From: Actinoplanes auranticolor
Lineage (GTDB): Bacteria; Actinomycetota; Actinomycetes; Mycobacteriales; Micromonosporaceae
Length of the DNA stretch: 50,290 nucleotides
NCBI RefSeq assembly: GCF_018332655.1
Contig: NZ_BOQL01000060.1
Location: forward strand, 1-50,290
Direction: 5' to 3'
Part shown: positions 40,801 to 48,791 of the stretch, one piece after another
Numbering within the stretch: the stretch's first letter is position 1
How the letters are laid out: the number at the start of each line of letters is the position of its first letter
Translations under genes and position numbers: made by a program
The notes under the pieces: model-generated
Told to the model about the DNA's origin: nothing
The model's input: only the letters and a program-made list of their open reading frames with translations
The model's database searches: none

Positions 40801-43668
40801 GCCGGCGGCCGGATCGAGGTACGCGCCGACGCCGCCGACGGCCCGCTGGTCGCCACGGTCGAGGTGCCGGGCACCGGCGGCTGGCAGACCTGGGTCGACG
40901 TCACCGCGCCGGTCACCGGCACCAACGCCGGCTCCCTGTTCTTCGTCGCCCGGGACCCGGCCGCCGGGACGGGGTCGCTGTTCAACGTGAACTGGCTGGA
41001 CTTCCTGGGCCGGGGCGTCACCGAGAACGCACCGCCGAAGGTCAGCGCGGTCGCGACCCCGGCAGCCGGCACCGCGCCGGTCACCGTCGCGTTCGACGGT
41101 ACGGCCACCGACGCCGAGGGCGACACCCCGCTGACGTACGCCTGGGACTTCGGCGACGGCGGCACGGCGACCACCCTGGACGCCAGTCACACGTACCGGG
41201 TGCCCGGCACCTTCACCGCCACCCTGACCGTCACCGACAGCCGCGGCGCCAAGTCGTACGCCAACGTGCCAGTCAAGGTCGAAGCGCCGAACACCTCGTG
41301 CTTCGGGGCCCGGTCGGACGACTTCCTCGGCAGCGCGCTGGAGCGGGACCGCTGGACGGTGGTCCGGGAGAACCAGCTCTACTCGGTCGCCGACGGCACG
41401 CTACGGCTGCCCACCGCCGCGGGCGACCTCTACGGCACCCGCAACGACGCCACCAACCTGGTCCTGCAACCCGCGCCCGGTGGTGCCTGGCAGGCCACCA
41501 CCAAGCTCACCGTGCCGATCACCGAGACCTACCAACAGGCCGGTCTGATCGTGTACGGCGACGACGACAACTACGCCAAGCTCGACCTGCTCTACAACGG
41601 CGCACGGACGGTGGAGTTCATCCGGGAGACCGCCGCGAGCCCCCGCAACGAGAGCGGCGACAGCACCGCGGCGCCCGCCGGCGATGTGGTGTACCTGCGG
41701 CTGACCAGTGACGGGACGAACCTGACCGCGGAGGCTTCCGCCGACGGCCGGACCTTCACCCCGGTCGGCCGGTCCGCCGCCCTGGCCGCCATCGAGAACC
41801 CGCGTGTCGGGGTCTTCGCCCTCAACGGAGGCACGACGGCGCCGGTGGTGGACGCGGCGTTCGACTGGTTCCAGTTCACGCCGGACGCCCCGGCGGAACC
41901 GATCGCTCCGTCGGACGAGTTCACCGGCGCCGCGCTGGACAAGTGCCGGTGGAACGCGATCGTCCGGGAGGACCCGGCGACCTACCGGGTCGCCGACGGA
42001 GCCCTGCGCATCGACGTACCGAACGGCGACATCTACACCGGCAACAACACCGGGCCGACGAACTTCGTCCTGCAGGCGGCGCCGGCCGGCGACTGGACCC
42101 TGCAGACCAAGGTCGACGGCAGCCTCCTGGACGAGCAGTACCAGCAGGCCGGTCTGCTGGTGTACGGCGACGACGACAACTACGTCAAGCTCGACTTCGT
42201 CGCCGACAACGCCGCGGGCCAGCCGGTCAGCCGGCGGATCGAGTTCCGCAGCGAGATCGGCGCCGCGGTGCAGGACCCGCAACCGCAGGCCGGCAGTCTG
42301 ACCTCGGCGGTGTGGCATCTGCGGCTGGCCCGGGTCGGCACGACCTACACCGCCGCGTACTCGGCCGACGGCACGGAATGGACGACGTTCGCGCCGCTGA
42401 CCAACGCCGCCGTCGGGGCCACCCCGAAGGTGGGGCTGTACAGCCTCGGAGCCGCCCAGACCGCCTCGAAGACCGTCGAGTTCGACTACTTCCGGATCAG
42501 TGCCGAGGACGCCGACACGACCGCGCCGGTGACCAGCGCCAAGGTGTCCGGCACCCCGGTCGAGGGCTGGTACACCGGAAACGTCACGGTCACCCTGACC
42601 GCGGACGACGAGACCGGTGGCAGCGGGGTGGCGGGCACCGAGTACCAGCTCGACGACGCCACCGCCTGGACCGCGTACACCGCCGGCGTGCCGGTCGGTG
42701 GTGACGGCACCCACGAGGTGCGCTTCCGCTCGACCGACTCGGCCGGCAACACGGAGCAGGCGAAGTCGGTCACGATCAAGATCGACAGTACGGCTCCGGT
42801 CACCTCGGCCCAGTTCGCCCCGGCCAACGACAACGGCTGGCACGACGGCACCGTCCCGGTGGTGCTGAAATCGGTGGACGCCGGTTCCGGGGTGGGACTG
42901 CTGGAGTGGTCGCTGGACGGTGGCGCCTGGACGCCGTACACCGCACCGGTGGACGTGACCGGGGACGGCGAGCACGAGCTGCTCTACCGGGCCAGGGACA
43001 AGGCCGGCAACGCCGAGACGCTCAAGTCGGGGGTCGTACGGATCGACGGCACCAAGCCGACCCTGCTGGTCTCCGGGTTGGCCAACGGCCAGCTGTACGG
43101 CGACAGCCAGGACATCCGGACCTCGTGGCAGGCGGTCGACCCGACCTCCGGCATCGAGACCACCACGGGCACGCTCAACGGGCGGCCGTACACCAGCGGT
43201 TCCCTCCAGGCGCTGTACGAGCTGCCGCTCGGCCTGCACGAGCTGACCGTGACCGCGACCGACAAGGCGGACAACAGCACCTCGACGACGGTCAGGTTCT
43301 TCGTCACCACCTCGTTCCGGGACATGCAGAACCTGCTGGACCGGTTCAAGGCGACCGGACGGCTCTCCACCAAGGCACATCGGCAGCTGTCCACCAGACT
43401 GGACGCGGCCCGGGCCTCGGAGGCAGCCGGCGAGGACGAGCGGGCAGTGCGGCAGCTGGCCACCTTCAGGACGCTCGTCACCGATGCTGCTCTGGTCACT
43501 GACACCGACGTGCGGGACACCCTGCTCCGCGACGCCGACGCGATGACCGAGCGGCTCGGCGGCACCGCCGGCCGGGCCGGGGTACGGGCGAACGACGGCA
43601 AGCCGCTCACCGGTGCCGGCCGACTCGCCGAGGACCCCACCCGGATCTCCCCGGACCGCCCGCTCTGA
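37861..43668 (+). CDS. Secreted ThuA / sorbosone-dehydrogenase / PKD / CBM6 giant
   Basis: 1935 residues; GTG 37861 after AAGGAG, signal peptide 1-37 (PAQAAA). Domains in order: ThuA (54-275; VLVFSRTAGFRHDAIPAGI, GGGYAGIHAASDTEYSWPWY); a PQQ-type glucose/sorbosone dehydrogenase propeller (~280-710; HAGGSMTFDNAGNLYLATGD, YAMGFRNPFRIGVDP); PKD (717-798); Ig-like (~801-905); CBM6-like (~913-1056; IGFIEDGDWWSLDPASLTG); PKD (1060-1140); two laminin-G/DUF1349-like modules (~1150-1340, ~1350-1550); two OmpL47/chitobiase-like repeats (~1558-1730); Ig-like (~1730-1815); C-terminal FIMAH domain (~1816-1872). Similar ThuA-GSDH proteins occur widely in Actinobacteria; they likely bind and oxidise a sugar outside the cell. 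Confidence 0.9.
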   Translation: MSRPRRVNPGRILFTAALLAFTMLVTVLSGTPAQAAAEGPQPAAARAAAAPEPYSVLVFSRTAGFRHDAIPAGIAAIKQLGADNGFTVDATEDGAAFTDANLAKYRAVIWLSTTGDVLDPAQQAAFERYIRAGGGYAGIHAASDTEYSWPWYGELVGAYFASHPANQQATVKVEDHAHPSTAELPERWSRFDEWYNFRSNPRGDVHVLASLDETSYTAGAGAMGADHPTAWCQDYDGGRAWYTGGGHTIESYADPAFLAHLLGGIQTAAGQLDADCGASLTESFEKITLDSNTSNPMELDIADDGRVFYVERDGRVRIIKPATGTTVTAVDLDVFTGNEDGLIGIRLDPDFADNGWVYLYYARNDGVARNLLSRFTVTGDTIDPATEKVVLQVTTQRNTCCHAGGSMTFDNAGNLYLATGDNTNPFESDAFTPIDERSGRQDYDAQRSSGNTNDLRGKVLRIHPEDDGSYSVPAGNLFPAGTAQTRPEIYAMGFRNPFRIGVDPATNTLYVADYGPDAGATNPDRGPEGTVEWNIVSAPGNFGWPYCIGANYAYNDYQFPSGPSGAKFNCAAPVNNSPNNTGLTTLPPAVSATVDYDYSGNPRFPEIGGGGAPMGGPVYRYDADLNSARKWPAYYDGKALLGEWNQSKMYTMQVTADGRSLVDINQLLSGMKFIRPMDFEFGPDGAMYMIEWGTGFGGNNDDSGIYRIDYIAGDRAPIAAAAATPTSGTAPLTVRFSSAGSRDPDGGALTYAWTFGDGATSTEANPTHTYAAAGDYTAQLTVTNPKGRSAVANVPVTAGNTAPTVSIEFPPDGGFFEWGDQVRYTIKVTDPEDGEIDCDRVRLQVLLGHDEHAHPLEQHTGCTGTVQTTLASGHGAEANVFAVFEATYTDDGGSGSAGPLTGRAIERLQPKRKQAEYYTGTGRVPGGVGGGDPGVGRETGSDPAGGGQNIGFIEDGDWWSLDPASLTGIDSIRFRVASAAAGGRIEVRADAADGPLVATVEVPGTGGWQTWVDVTAPVTGTNAGSLFFVARDPAAGTGSLFNVNWLDFLGRGVTENAPPKVSAVATPAAGTAPVTVAFDGTATDAEGDTPLTYAWDFGDGGTATTLDASHTYRVPGTFTATLTVTDSRGAKSYANVPVKVEAPNTSCFGARSDDFLGSALERDRWTVVRENQLYSVADGTLRLPTAAGDLYGTRNDATNLVLQPAPGGAWQATTKLTVPITETYQQAGLIVYGDDDNYAKLDLLYNGARTVEFIRETAASPRNESGDSTAAPAGDVVYLRLTSDGTNLTAEASADGRTFTPVGRSAALAAIENPRVGVFALNGGTTAPVVDAAFDWFQFTPDAPAEPIAPSDEFTGAALDKCRWNAIVREDPATYRVADGALRIDVPNGDIYTGNNTGPTNFVLQAAPAGDWTLQTKVDGSLLDEQYQQAGLLVYGDDDNYVKLDFVADNAAGQPVSRRIEFRSEIGAAVQDPQPQAGSLTSAVWHLRLARVGTTYTAAYSADGTEWTTFAPLTNAAVGATPKVGLYSLGAAQTASKTVEFDYFRISAEDADTTAPVTSAKVSGTPVEGWYTGNVTVTLTADDETGGSGVAGTEYQLDDATAWTAYTAGVPVGGDGTHEVRFRSTDSAGNTEQAKSVTIKIDSTAPVTSAQFAPANDNGWHDGTVPVVLKSVDAGSGVGLLEWSLDGGAWTPYTAPVDVTGDGEHELLYRARDKAGNAETLKSGVVRIDGTKPTLLVSGLANGQLYGDSQDIRTSWQAVDPTSGIETTTGTLNGRPYTSGSLQALYELPLGLHELTVTATDKADNSTSTTVRFFVTTSFRDMQNLLDRFKATGRLSTKAHRQLSTRLDAARASEAAGEDERAVRQLATFRTLVTDAALVTDTDVRDTLLRDADAMTERLGGTAGRAGVRANDGKPLTGAGRLAEDPTRISPDRPL

Positions 43669-43674
43669 CGACAG

Positions 43675-43707
43675 CGGCCCCGTCCCGCCACCCAGGGGAC
43701 GGGGCCG
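43675..43707 (+). terminator. Terminator-like hairpin between the ThuA giant and the next gene
   Basis: A perfect 12-bp stem, CGGCCCCGTCCC (43675-43686) with GGGACGGGGCCG (43696-43707) and a 9-nt loop. It lies between the giant's stop and the small downstream gene, so read-through into the latter may be limited. Confidence 0.75.
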
Positions 43708-43733
43708 TCCGTCGCGCAGGAAGGAACAGCTTG

Positions 43734-44279
43734 ATGCGTCGTACCCGTGGAGCAGCCGCCGTCCTGGCCGGACTGTTGCTGGCGATCCTGCCGGCGGCCG
43801 GCCCGGCGTGGGCGCACAACGGAAAACTCAAACTGGAGGTCGCCGGCGACGGCGCCACCGGCATCACCGTGCAGGCCCGCCATGCCGACGGGCACCGGCT
43901 GGACACGCTGGTCCGGCTGGTCCTCACCGCCACCGCCGACGGTGGACGGGCTGTCGGGCCGGTGCAACTCGCACCGGCCGGCGAGGGCCAGGGTTTCTAC
44001 ACCACCGGCCCGATCCTGGCCCCCGGAAAGTGGCGGGTGACGGTCCGTGCGCCGAAGCCGTACGCCGGCAAGGTGACCGTCGACGTGCGGGCCCGAGCGG
44101 CCCAGTCGGCTCCGGCGCAGGTGGCGCCGGTCACGGCAGCGAAGCGGGACGGGTCCCTGCAGCGCACACCCTCGTCGTGGTGGTCGCCGGTCGTGCTCGG
44201 CGTGCTCGGCATCCTCGGTGTCGCGACGATCGCCGCGATGGTGTGGCTGAGGGTGCGCCGGCGCGATGCCCGGGTCTGA
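43734..44279 (+). CDS. Small exported, C-terminally anchored protein with N-terminal His
   Basis: 181 residues; ATG 43734 after GGAAGGA. Signal peptide 1-27 (PAAGPAWA), so the mature protein would begin HNGKLKLEVAGDG. A His just after the cleavage site is also seen in CopC-type copper proteins. The middle (~28-115) is a beta-sandwich of YtkA/FixH-like or CopC-like type (TLVRLVLTATADGGRAVGPV; GQGFYTTGPILAPGKWRVTV). One membrane helix near 152-172 with a basic cytosolic tail (RVRRRDARV). Downstream of the ThuA giant in the same direction; copper or redox partnership is only a guess. Confidence 0.7.
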   Translation: MRRTRGAAAVLAGLLLAILPAAGPAWAHNGKLKLEVAGDGATGITVQARHADGHRLDTLVRLVLTATADGGRAVGPVQLAPAGEGQGFYTTGPILAPGKWRVTVRAPKPYAGKVTVDVRARAAQSAPAQVAPVTAAKRDGSLQRTPSSWWSPVVLGVLGILGVATIAAMVWLRVRRRDARV

Positions 44280-44356
44280 TCCGCCGTTGTTCGTCCTGAT
44301 AGGGAGGTCAGCCTGTTCACCGGCACACCCCCGAGATGGCGCAGGGCACCGACCGG

Positions 44357-45220
44357 TCAGATCAGGACCGCGGCCAGGGCACGGAACTCCTCGCCGGGGA
44401 AGGTTGTGGCGTCGCCTCCGTTGAGGACCTGGATCGCCACCTCGTCCGCGCCGGCCTGGAAGTGCTTGTCGAGGCCGGCGGCTACCTGCTCGGGCGTACC
44501 CCAGGGGATGAGGGCGTCGACCAGGCGGTCGCTGCCGCCGTCGGCGAAGTCCTCGTCGGTCCAGCCGAAGCGGCGCAGATTGTTGGTGTAGTTCGGCAGG
44601 GAGAGATACCCGGCTGTGTACTGCCGGGCGGTTGCCCGCGCCGCCACGGGGTCGGCCTCGACGACCACCGCGACCTCGGGGACGAGCAACCGGTCGGGTC
44701 CGAGCGCCGCGCGGGCCTCGGCGGTGTGCTCGGCCGGGGTGAAGTACGGGTGCGCGCCGACCGAACGGTCGCGGGAAAGGTCCAGCATCCGGGGGCCGAG
44801 GGCGGCCAGGATCCGCTGCTCGGCACCGAGTCCCGCCGCGTCGAGGGCGTCGAGGTACGCCACCATCTTCGAGTACGGCTTGCGGTAGTCGGTGCCGTTG
44901 CCTTCGACCAGCACGGCGTGGCTGGCGCCGAGACCGAGAAGGAACCGCCCGGGGTGGGCCCGCTGCGCGTCCTGGGCGAACGCAGCGACCGCAGCCGGCG
45001 ACGAGTGCCAGATGCTCACGATTCCCGGGGCGACACCGATGCGCTCGGTCCCGTCGAGGATCTCGCGGAAGCGCGAGGGGACGTCCTGGCCGAAGCCGGC
45101 GGAGAACCAGATCCGGGAGTAACCGAGGTCTTCCAGCTGGACCGCGGCTGCGACGGCTGCCGCCGGGCTCTCGGCCTGGAGGAAGAACGGTTGCCACACA
45201 CTGATGAGTCTTGGGGCCAT
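44357..45220 (-). CDS. LLM-class (F420/FMN) oxidoreductase
   Basis: 287 residues from ATG 45220. Typical luciferase-like monooxygenase TIM barrel: AAAVQLEDLGYSRIWFSAGF, RIGVAPGIVSIWHSSPAAVA, HPGRFLLGLGASHAVLV, PRMLDLSRDRSVGAHPYFTP, WGTPEQVAAGLDKHFQAGAD. The GLGASH motif is that of the F420-dependent TIGR03620-like group. A TATTGT box lies 6 nt before the ATG on the minus strand, suggesting a leaderless transcript. Substrate unknown; monocistronic. Confidence 0.88.
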   Translation of the reverse strand: MAPRLISVWQPFFLQAESPAAAVAAAVQLEDLGYSRIWFSAGFGQDVPSRFREILDGTERIGVAPGIVSIWHSSPAAVAAFAQDAQRAHPGRFLLGLGASHAVLVEGNGTDYRKPYSKMVAYLDALDAAGLGAEQRILAALGPRMLDLSRDRSVGAHPYFTPAEHTAEARAALGPDRLLVPEVAVVVEADPVAARATARQYTAGYLSLPNYTNNLRRFGWTDEDFADGGSDRLVDALIPWGTPEQVAAGLDKHFQAGADEVAIQVLNGGDATTFPGEEFRALAAVLI

Positions 45221-45357
45221 ACCCGAACAATACGATCCGCCGGCCGACGCGGTACCACGGGGCGGACGGTGAACGTGAGCCGTCCGCTCAAAACAGTGGA
45301 ATTGATGGGTGGCTATACCCTCGCAATTACGGTGTGCTGCGCGGAAGGATCATTGCC

Positions 45358-45924
45358 ATGGCCTGGGTCGGCGCGAACAAAGACATGCTCAGTCTCCTGA
45401 TCGCTCTGCTGGCAATCCTGGTGTCACTCTCGACTGCTCTGATCAACCTCCGGAACTTACGGACGAACAGTTTCGTCGCGATGCAGAACGTGATGCTCAA
45501 CGGCGAATTGCAGCGCGGCCGGCTGTTGGTGTACCGGGCGATCGCGACGGGTGAGGTGCCACCGCGTGATTCCGACGAGGAGTATCTGATGGTCAGATCC
45601 CTCGCCGTCTTCGACCAGCTCGGCATGATGTCCCGGCAATGGATCGTGCCGCGCAGATGGGTGCTGCGATTCTGGCACCCCCGCCTCCAGCTGCTCAAGC
45701 ACGGATTCGGGATGGAGCCGGATCCCACCCGCCCGTACATCCTGCAGGGGCGGCCGAACCTCCAGTACCTCGTTGATCGCGCGGAGCGGTACCACTGCGC
45801 CGACACCTGCTGCGCGAACGGCCAGAAAGAGAGTCGCCTCAGCGAGCCCCGAAAAATGCGCCGGGCGACACAGCAAAGCGGCGCGGTGGGGCCCGGGCAC
45901 GACGAGGAGTCGGCCCTGGAATGA
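45358..45924 (+). CDS. Hypothetical protein with N-terminal membrane helix
   Basis: 188 residues; ATG 45358 after GGAAGGA; the longer upstream frame lacks signals. One hydrophobic helix at the N-terminus (LSLLIALLAILVSLSTALI), then a soluble alpha-helical domain (NLRTNSFVAMQNVMLNGELQ, RGRLLVYRAIATGEVPP, EEYLMVRSLAVFDQLGMMSR, YLVDRAERYHCADTCC). Layout and helical pattern resemble DUF4760-type proteins, but I cannot confirm that. The C-terminal ~35 residues are low-complexity and polar. No obvious operon partner. Confidence 0.65.
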   Translation: MAWVGANKDMLSLLIALLAILVSLSTALINLRNLRTNSFVAMQNVMLNGELQRGRLLVYRAIATGEVPPRDSDEEYLMVRSLAVFDQLGMMSRQWIVPRRWVLRFWHPRLQLLKHGFGMEPDPTRPYILQGRPNLQYLVDRAERYHCADTCCANGQKESRLSEPRKMRRATQQSGAVGPGHDEESALE

Positions 45925-46092
45925 AGCCTCCACCTTGAACCGACGACCTTCGGAATTCGGACGACGGCCTCGGCCCGGACACTGCGATCGGCTGGCCGGA
46001 TCGGATCCTGGTTCTCTCCTACGCCACGTGGTAGATCGCGGTGGCGCGGATCGTCTCGCGCCGGACTCGACGCTGACGGGAGTCATGCCGTT

Positions 46093-46938
46093 TCAGGGAA
46101 CCCGGATCGCCTTCCAGCCGGTGGTGTCGCATTGGCCGTGTCCGTTGTTTCCGGTGGCGACGACTGTTCCGTCCGTGCGTAGTCCGAGAGTGTGGGTGGA
46201 TCCGGCTGCCACCGCGACGATCTCGCGCCAGTCGGTTACGTCGCACTGGCCGGCGTTGTTGCTGCCGACGGCCACGACCCAGCCGGCTTCGGTGACGGCG
46301 ACGGTGTGGTAGCTGCCGGCGGCGACTGCGACAACGTCCTCCCAGGCGGCGACATCGCAGGCGCCCGCCGATTGATCCCCGACGGCGAGAACGCGTCCGT
46401 CCTGGATGAGCCCGACGGTGTGGAGATAGCCGGCGGCGACGTCCGTGACGTCCCGCCAGGGGTCGACCGCGCACTGACCGCGGCGGTCGTTGCCCACGGC
46501 GACGGTGGTGCCGTCGGCTCGGAGGCCCACCGAATGCCAGTCACCGCAGGCCAACCCGACGATCTCCCGCCATGGGCCCACGTCGGCTGCTCCCTCGCGG
46601 AGCCGGCCGGCAGCCAGCACGGTGCCGTCACCGGCCAGTCCCAAGGTGCGGCGCCAGCCCGCGGCGACCAGCGTCACGTCGCGCCACGACCCGACATCGC
46701 ATTGCCCGTCACCGTTCCAGCCCGTGGCCAGCACCGTGCCGTCCGCGCGCAGGCCGACGCTGTGGGAGCGTCCGGTGTTCGACGCCGTGTGCACGTTGCC
46801 CGCCGCCACGGCGACCACCCGGTCCCAATCCTCGACCTGACACTCACCTGAGGTTCCGGTGCCGGCCGCCACCACGCTGCCGTCGGCCCGCAGCCCCAAC
46901 GAGTGTCGTCGTCCGGCGGCGATGAGGGAGCTGTTCAC
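46093..46938 (-). CDS. Seven-blade RCC1/BLIP-II-like propeller protein
   Basis: 281 residues from GTG 46938, weak ribosome-binding site. Seven repeats of ~38 residues follow the pattern (I/V)VAVAAGxxHTxGLxxDGTV, (V/L)AxGxNxxGQCDVxxW, e.g. blades starting near residues 5, 41, 87, 125, 163, 201 and 239. Blade 2 has an insertion (NVHTASNTGRSH). The repeat number and the repeated W/GQCD signature resemble RCC1 proteins and the Streptomyces beta-lactamase inhibitor BLIP-II, also a seven-blade RCC1-like propeller. Unlike BLIP-II there is no signal peptide, so it is probably cytoplasmic. Five blades end in a GxCxV/T motif. Function unknown. Confidence 0.85.
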   Translation of the reverse strand: MNSSLIAAGRRHSLGLRADGSVVAAGTGTSGECQVEDWDRVVAVAAGNVHTASNTGRSHSVGLRADGTVLATGWNGDGQCDVGSWRDVTLVAAGWRRTLGLAGDGTVLAAGRLREGAADVGPWREIVGLACGDWHSVGLRADGTTVAVGNDRRGQCAVDPWRDVTDVAAGYLHTVGLIQDGRVLAVGDQSAGACDVAAWEDVVAVAAGSYHTVAVTEAGWVVAVGSNNAGQCDVTDWREIVAVAAGSTHTLGLRTDGTVVATGNNGHGQCDTTGWKAIRVP

Positions 46939-46992
46939 CCGTACACGGTAAGCGGTTGACTTTCCAGCGGCTGCAACGTCGAGGATTCATCC

Positions 46993-47916
46993 ATGGACGG
47001 ACACGGCGACCTGCTCACCATCGGCCAGCTCGCGCGCCGCACGGGCCTGACCGCACGCACCCTGCGCTTCTGGTCCAACGAGGGCGCCATCGCGCCGGTG
47101 GGCCGAACGGCCGGTGGCTACCGGCTCTACGACGGCGCAAGTGTGGCCCGCGTCGAACTCGTCCGCACGCTACGGGAGCTCGGTCTCGGGCTCGACGACG
47201 TCCGCCGGGTGCTCGACGGCCGGGGCACGATCGCCGAGGTCGCCGACACGCACGTGGCGGCGATCGACGCGCAGATCCGTGCCCTGAAGGTGAGCCGGGC
47301 TGTCCTGTCCACCGTGTCGAAACGTCGATCCACCGCCGAGGAGACAGCACTGATGAACCGGCTGGCCCGCCTTTCCGCCACCGAACGGATGCAGATCATC
47401 GACGACTTCAAAGCGGACGTGTTCGGCCGCCTCGACATCGAGCCGAGGCTGCGCGACCGGGTACGCGACCTGCGCATCGACCTGCCCGACGAGCCCACCC
47501 CCGATCAGGTGGACGCCTGGATCGAACTGGCCGGACTGGTCCAGGACCCGGACTTCCGCGCCCGGCTGCGTACCTTCCTGGAACTGAACACCCCCGCACC
47601 CGGGCAGCCGGCACCGCCCGGAGCGACCATCTGGTGGGCCCGGCAGGTCGTCAACACCGTTGCGCAGGCCAGGGAAGACGGCGTCAACCCCGATGAGCCC
47701 GGGGCGGCGGAGCTGATCTCCGCCATGTTCGGCACCGCCGACCTGAGTGCCGTCCTGGCGTCTCTGGAGGCGGGGATCGACGCAGAGGCGGAGCGGTATC
47801 GCAGACTGGTCGCTCGCGTGCGGGGACAACGCAGCGCGCCGGACGCCACTGAGGAGCTGCAATGGCTGGCCGCGGCGCTACGGACCGCCACCTCAGGAGC
47901 AGCAGCGCAGCGATGA
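46993..47916 (+). CDS. MerR-family regulator
   Basis: 307 residues; ATG 46993. N-terminal MerR HTH and wing (LTIGQLARRTGLTARTLRFW, SNEGAIAPVGRTAGGYRLYD) followed by the coiled dimerisation helix (RTLRELGLGLDDVRRVLDG). A long ~200-residue C-terminal domain (RLSATERMQIIDDFKADVFG, VDAWIELAGLVQDPDFRARL, TIWWARQVVNTVAQAREDGV) has no Cys cluster, which argues for an organic effector or TipAS-like ligand binding rather than metal. This length is common for actinobacterial MerR proteins. Divergent from the RCC1-like gene with only 54 bp between them, so it may control it. Confidence 0.9.
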   Translation: MDGHGDLLTIGQLARRTGLTARTLRFWSNEGAIAPVGRTAGGYRLYDGASVARVELVRTLRELGLGLDDVRRVLDGRGTIAEVADTHVAAIDAQIRALKVSRAVLSTVSKRRSTAEETALMNRLARLSATERMQIIDDFKADVFGRLDIEPRLRDRVRDLRIDLPDEPTPDQVDAWIELAGLVQDPDFRARLRTFLELNTPAPGQPAPPGATIWWARQVVNTVAQAREDGVNPDEPGAAELISAMFGTADLSAVLASLEAGIDAEAERYRRLVARVRGQRSAPDATEELQWLAAALRTATSGAAAQR

Positions 47917-47917
47917 C

Positions 47918-47947
47918 GCGGCGTCCGCCGGGGTCGGCGGACGCCGC
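47918..47947. terminator. Bidirectional terminator between the MerR and H1-like genes
   Basis: A perfect 13-bp stem, GCGGCGTCCGCCG (47918-47930) with CGGCGGACGCCGC (47935-47947) and loop GGGT, filling the gap between two convergent stop codons. Confidence 0.85.
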
Positions 47948-47957
47948 GGGCGCCTGG

Positions 47958-48791
47958 TTACGCCGTGGCGCGTAGCCGGTTGACCCATCCCTGAGCGGTG
48001 TAGCGGGGCACCTGGTAGTGCGCGGCGACGCCGGCCACAGTCTCGACCTGCTGGAAGACCGCGGCGAGATCGTCGGGGGTGCGCCGGTAGACGCGTCCGC
48101 TGGGGGCCGCGGTGGTGGTGGCTCGGGTCCGTTTCGCGGGAGTCTGGCGCTTGGCCGGGGCCGCGTCGCGCGTGGCGGCCTGCTTGCGCGCCGGCGCAGG
48201 TGCGGCCTTCGCCTTCGCGGCGGCTTTCCCGGTGGCCTTGGCCGGAGCCTGCTTGGCCGGAGCCTGCTTGGCGCTGCGCTTCGCTGCCGTGGCGGCGGCC
48301 CGCGCCGGGCGCTGCGGCGCCGCAGCGGCGGTGCTCGCACGTGCGGGGCGCTGTGGCGCTGCTTTAGCGGTGCTCGCACGTGCGGGACGCTGCGGTGCTG
48401 CTGTGGCGGTGCGCGCGCGAGCAGTGCGGGGCGTCGGTGCTGCCTCAACAGGCGGTGTGGTCTTGCGGGTGCGGGCCTTCGGCGTCGCGGGGGCCGCCGG
48501 CAGTTCGGCCGGCGCGGTGGCGGCAGCGGCTTCCAGAGCGGGCACACTCCCGGCGTCGCTGAGCGCGGTCGCAGCGGCGACCCGCTGATCGCCGGATGCC
48601 GTGCCCCCGCCGGTCACCGCGCGCAGCAGCAGGTCGAAATCGACGGTCGGGATGTGTCCACTGGACAGTCCCTGCGGGGCGTGCAGGTGCACGTCGGTGA
48701 TCCGGACCTGGTCGCCGGAGGTGTCGACCACCAGCCTGGTGGCAGCACCGCTGTCGTCGTTCGGGGCGATCGTGATGGTGTACGAGTCCAT
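47958..48791 (-). CDS. H1-like low-complexity protein with N-terminal beta domain and C-terminal HTH
   Basis: 277 residues from ATG 48791 with AGGAA upstream. Residues ~1-70 are a small folded domain (YTITIAPNDDSGAATRLVVD, VRITDVHLHAPQGLSSGHIP). Residues ~75-225 are Ala/Lys/Arg/Pro-rich like eukaryotic H1 or HU/Hc1 tails, including three copies of APQRPARASTA-type repeats and KQAPAKQAPAKATGKAA. Residues ~232-277 form a compact helical domain (RTPDDLAAVFQQVETVAGVA, AHYQVPRYTAQGWVNRLRA) with HTH character. I expect DNA binding and nucleoid association. The family is not one I can name, though similar beginnings are familiar from Micromonosporaceae. Confidence 0.7.
   Translation of the reverse strand: MDSYTITIAPNDDSGAATRLVVDTSGDQVRITDVHLHAPQGLSSGHIPTVDFDLLLRAVTGGGTASGDQRVAAATALSDAGSVPALEAAAATAPAELPAAPATPKARTRKTTPPVEAAPTPRTARARTATAAPQRPARASTAKAAPQRPARASTAAAAPQRPARAAATAAKRSAKQAPAKQAPAKATGKAAAKAKAAPAPARKQAATRDAAPAKRQTPAKRTRATTTAAPSGRVYRRTPDDLAAVFQQVETVAGVAAHYQVPRYTAQGWVNRLRATA
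48328..48445. repeat. 39-bp tandem repeat inside the H1-like gene
   Basis: GCGGTGCTCGCACGTGCGGG recurs at 48328 and 48367, exactly 39 bp apart, and a third diverged unit starts at 48406 (GCGGTGCGCGCGCGAGC). The unit encodes 13 residues (RPARASTAKAAPQ and variants), so length changes keep the frame. Confidence 0.8.

Noticed and set aside
37618..41190. 1190-codon minus-strand open frame opposite the ThuA gene
   Set aside because: Antisense shadow with biased composition; the plus strand encodes recognisable ThuA and dehydrogenase domains with signal peptide and ribosome-binding site.
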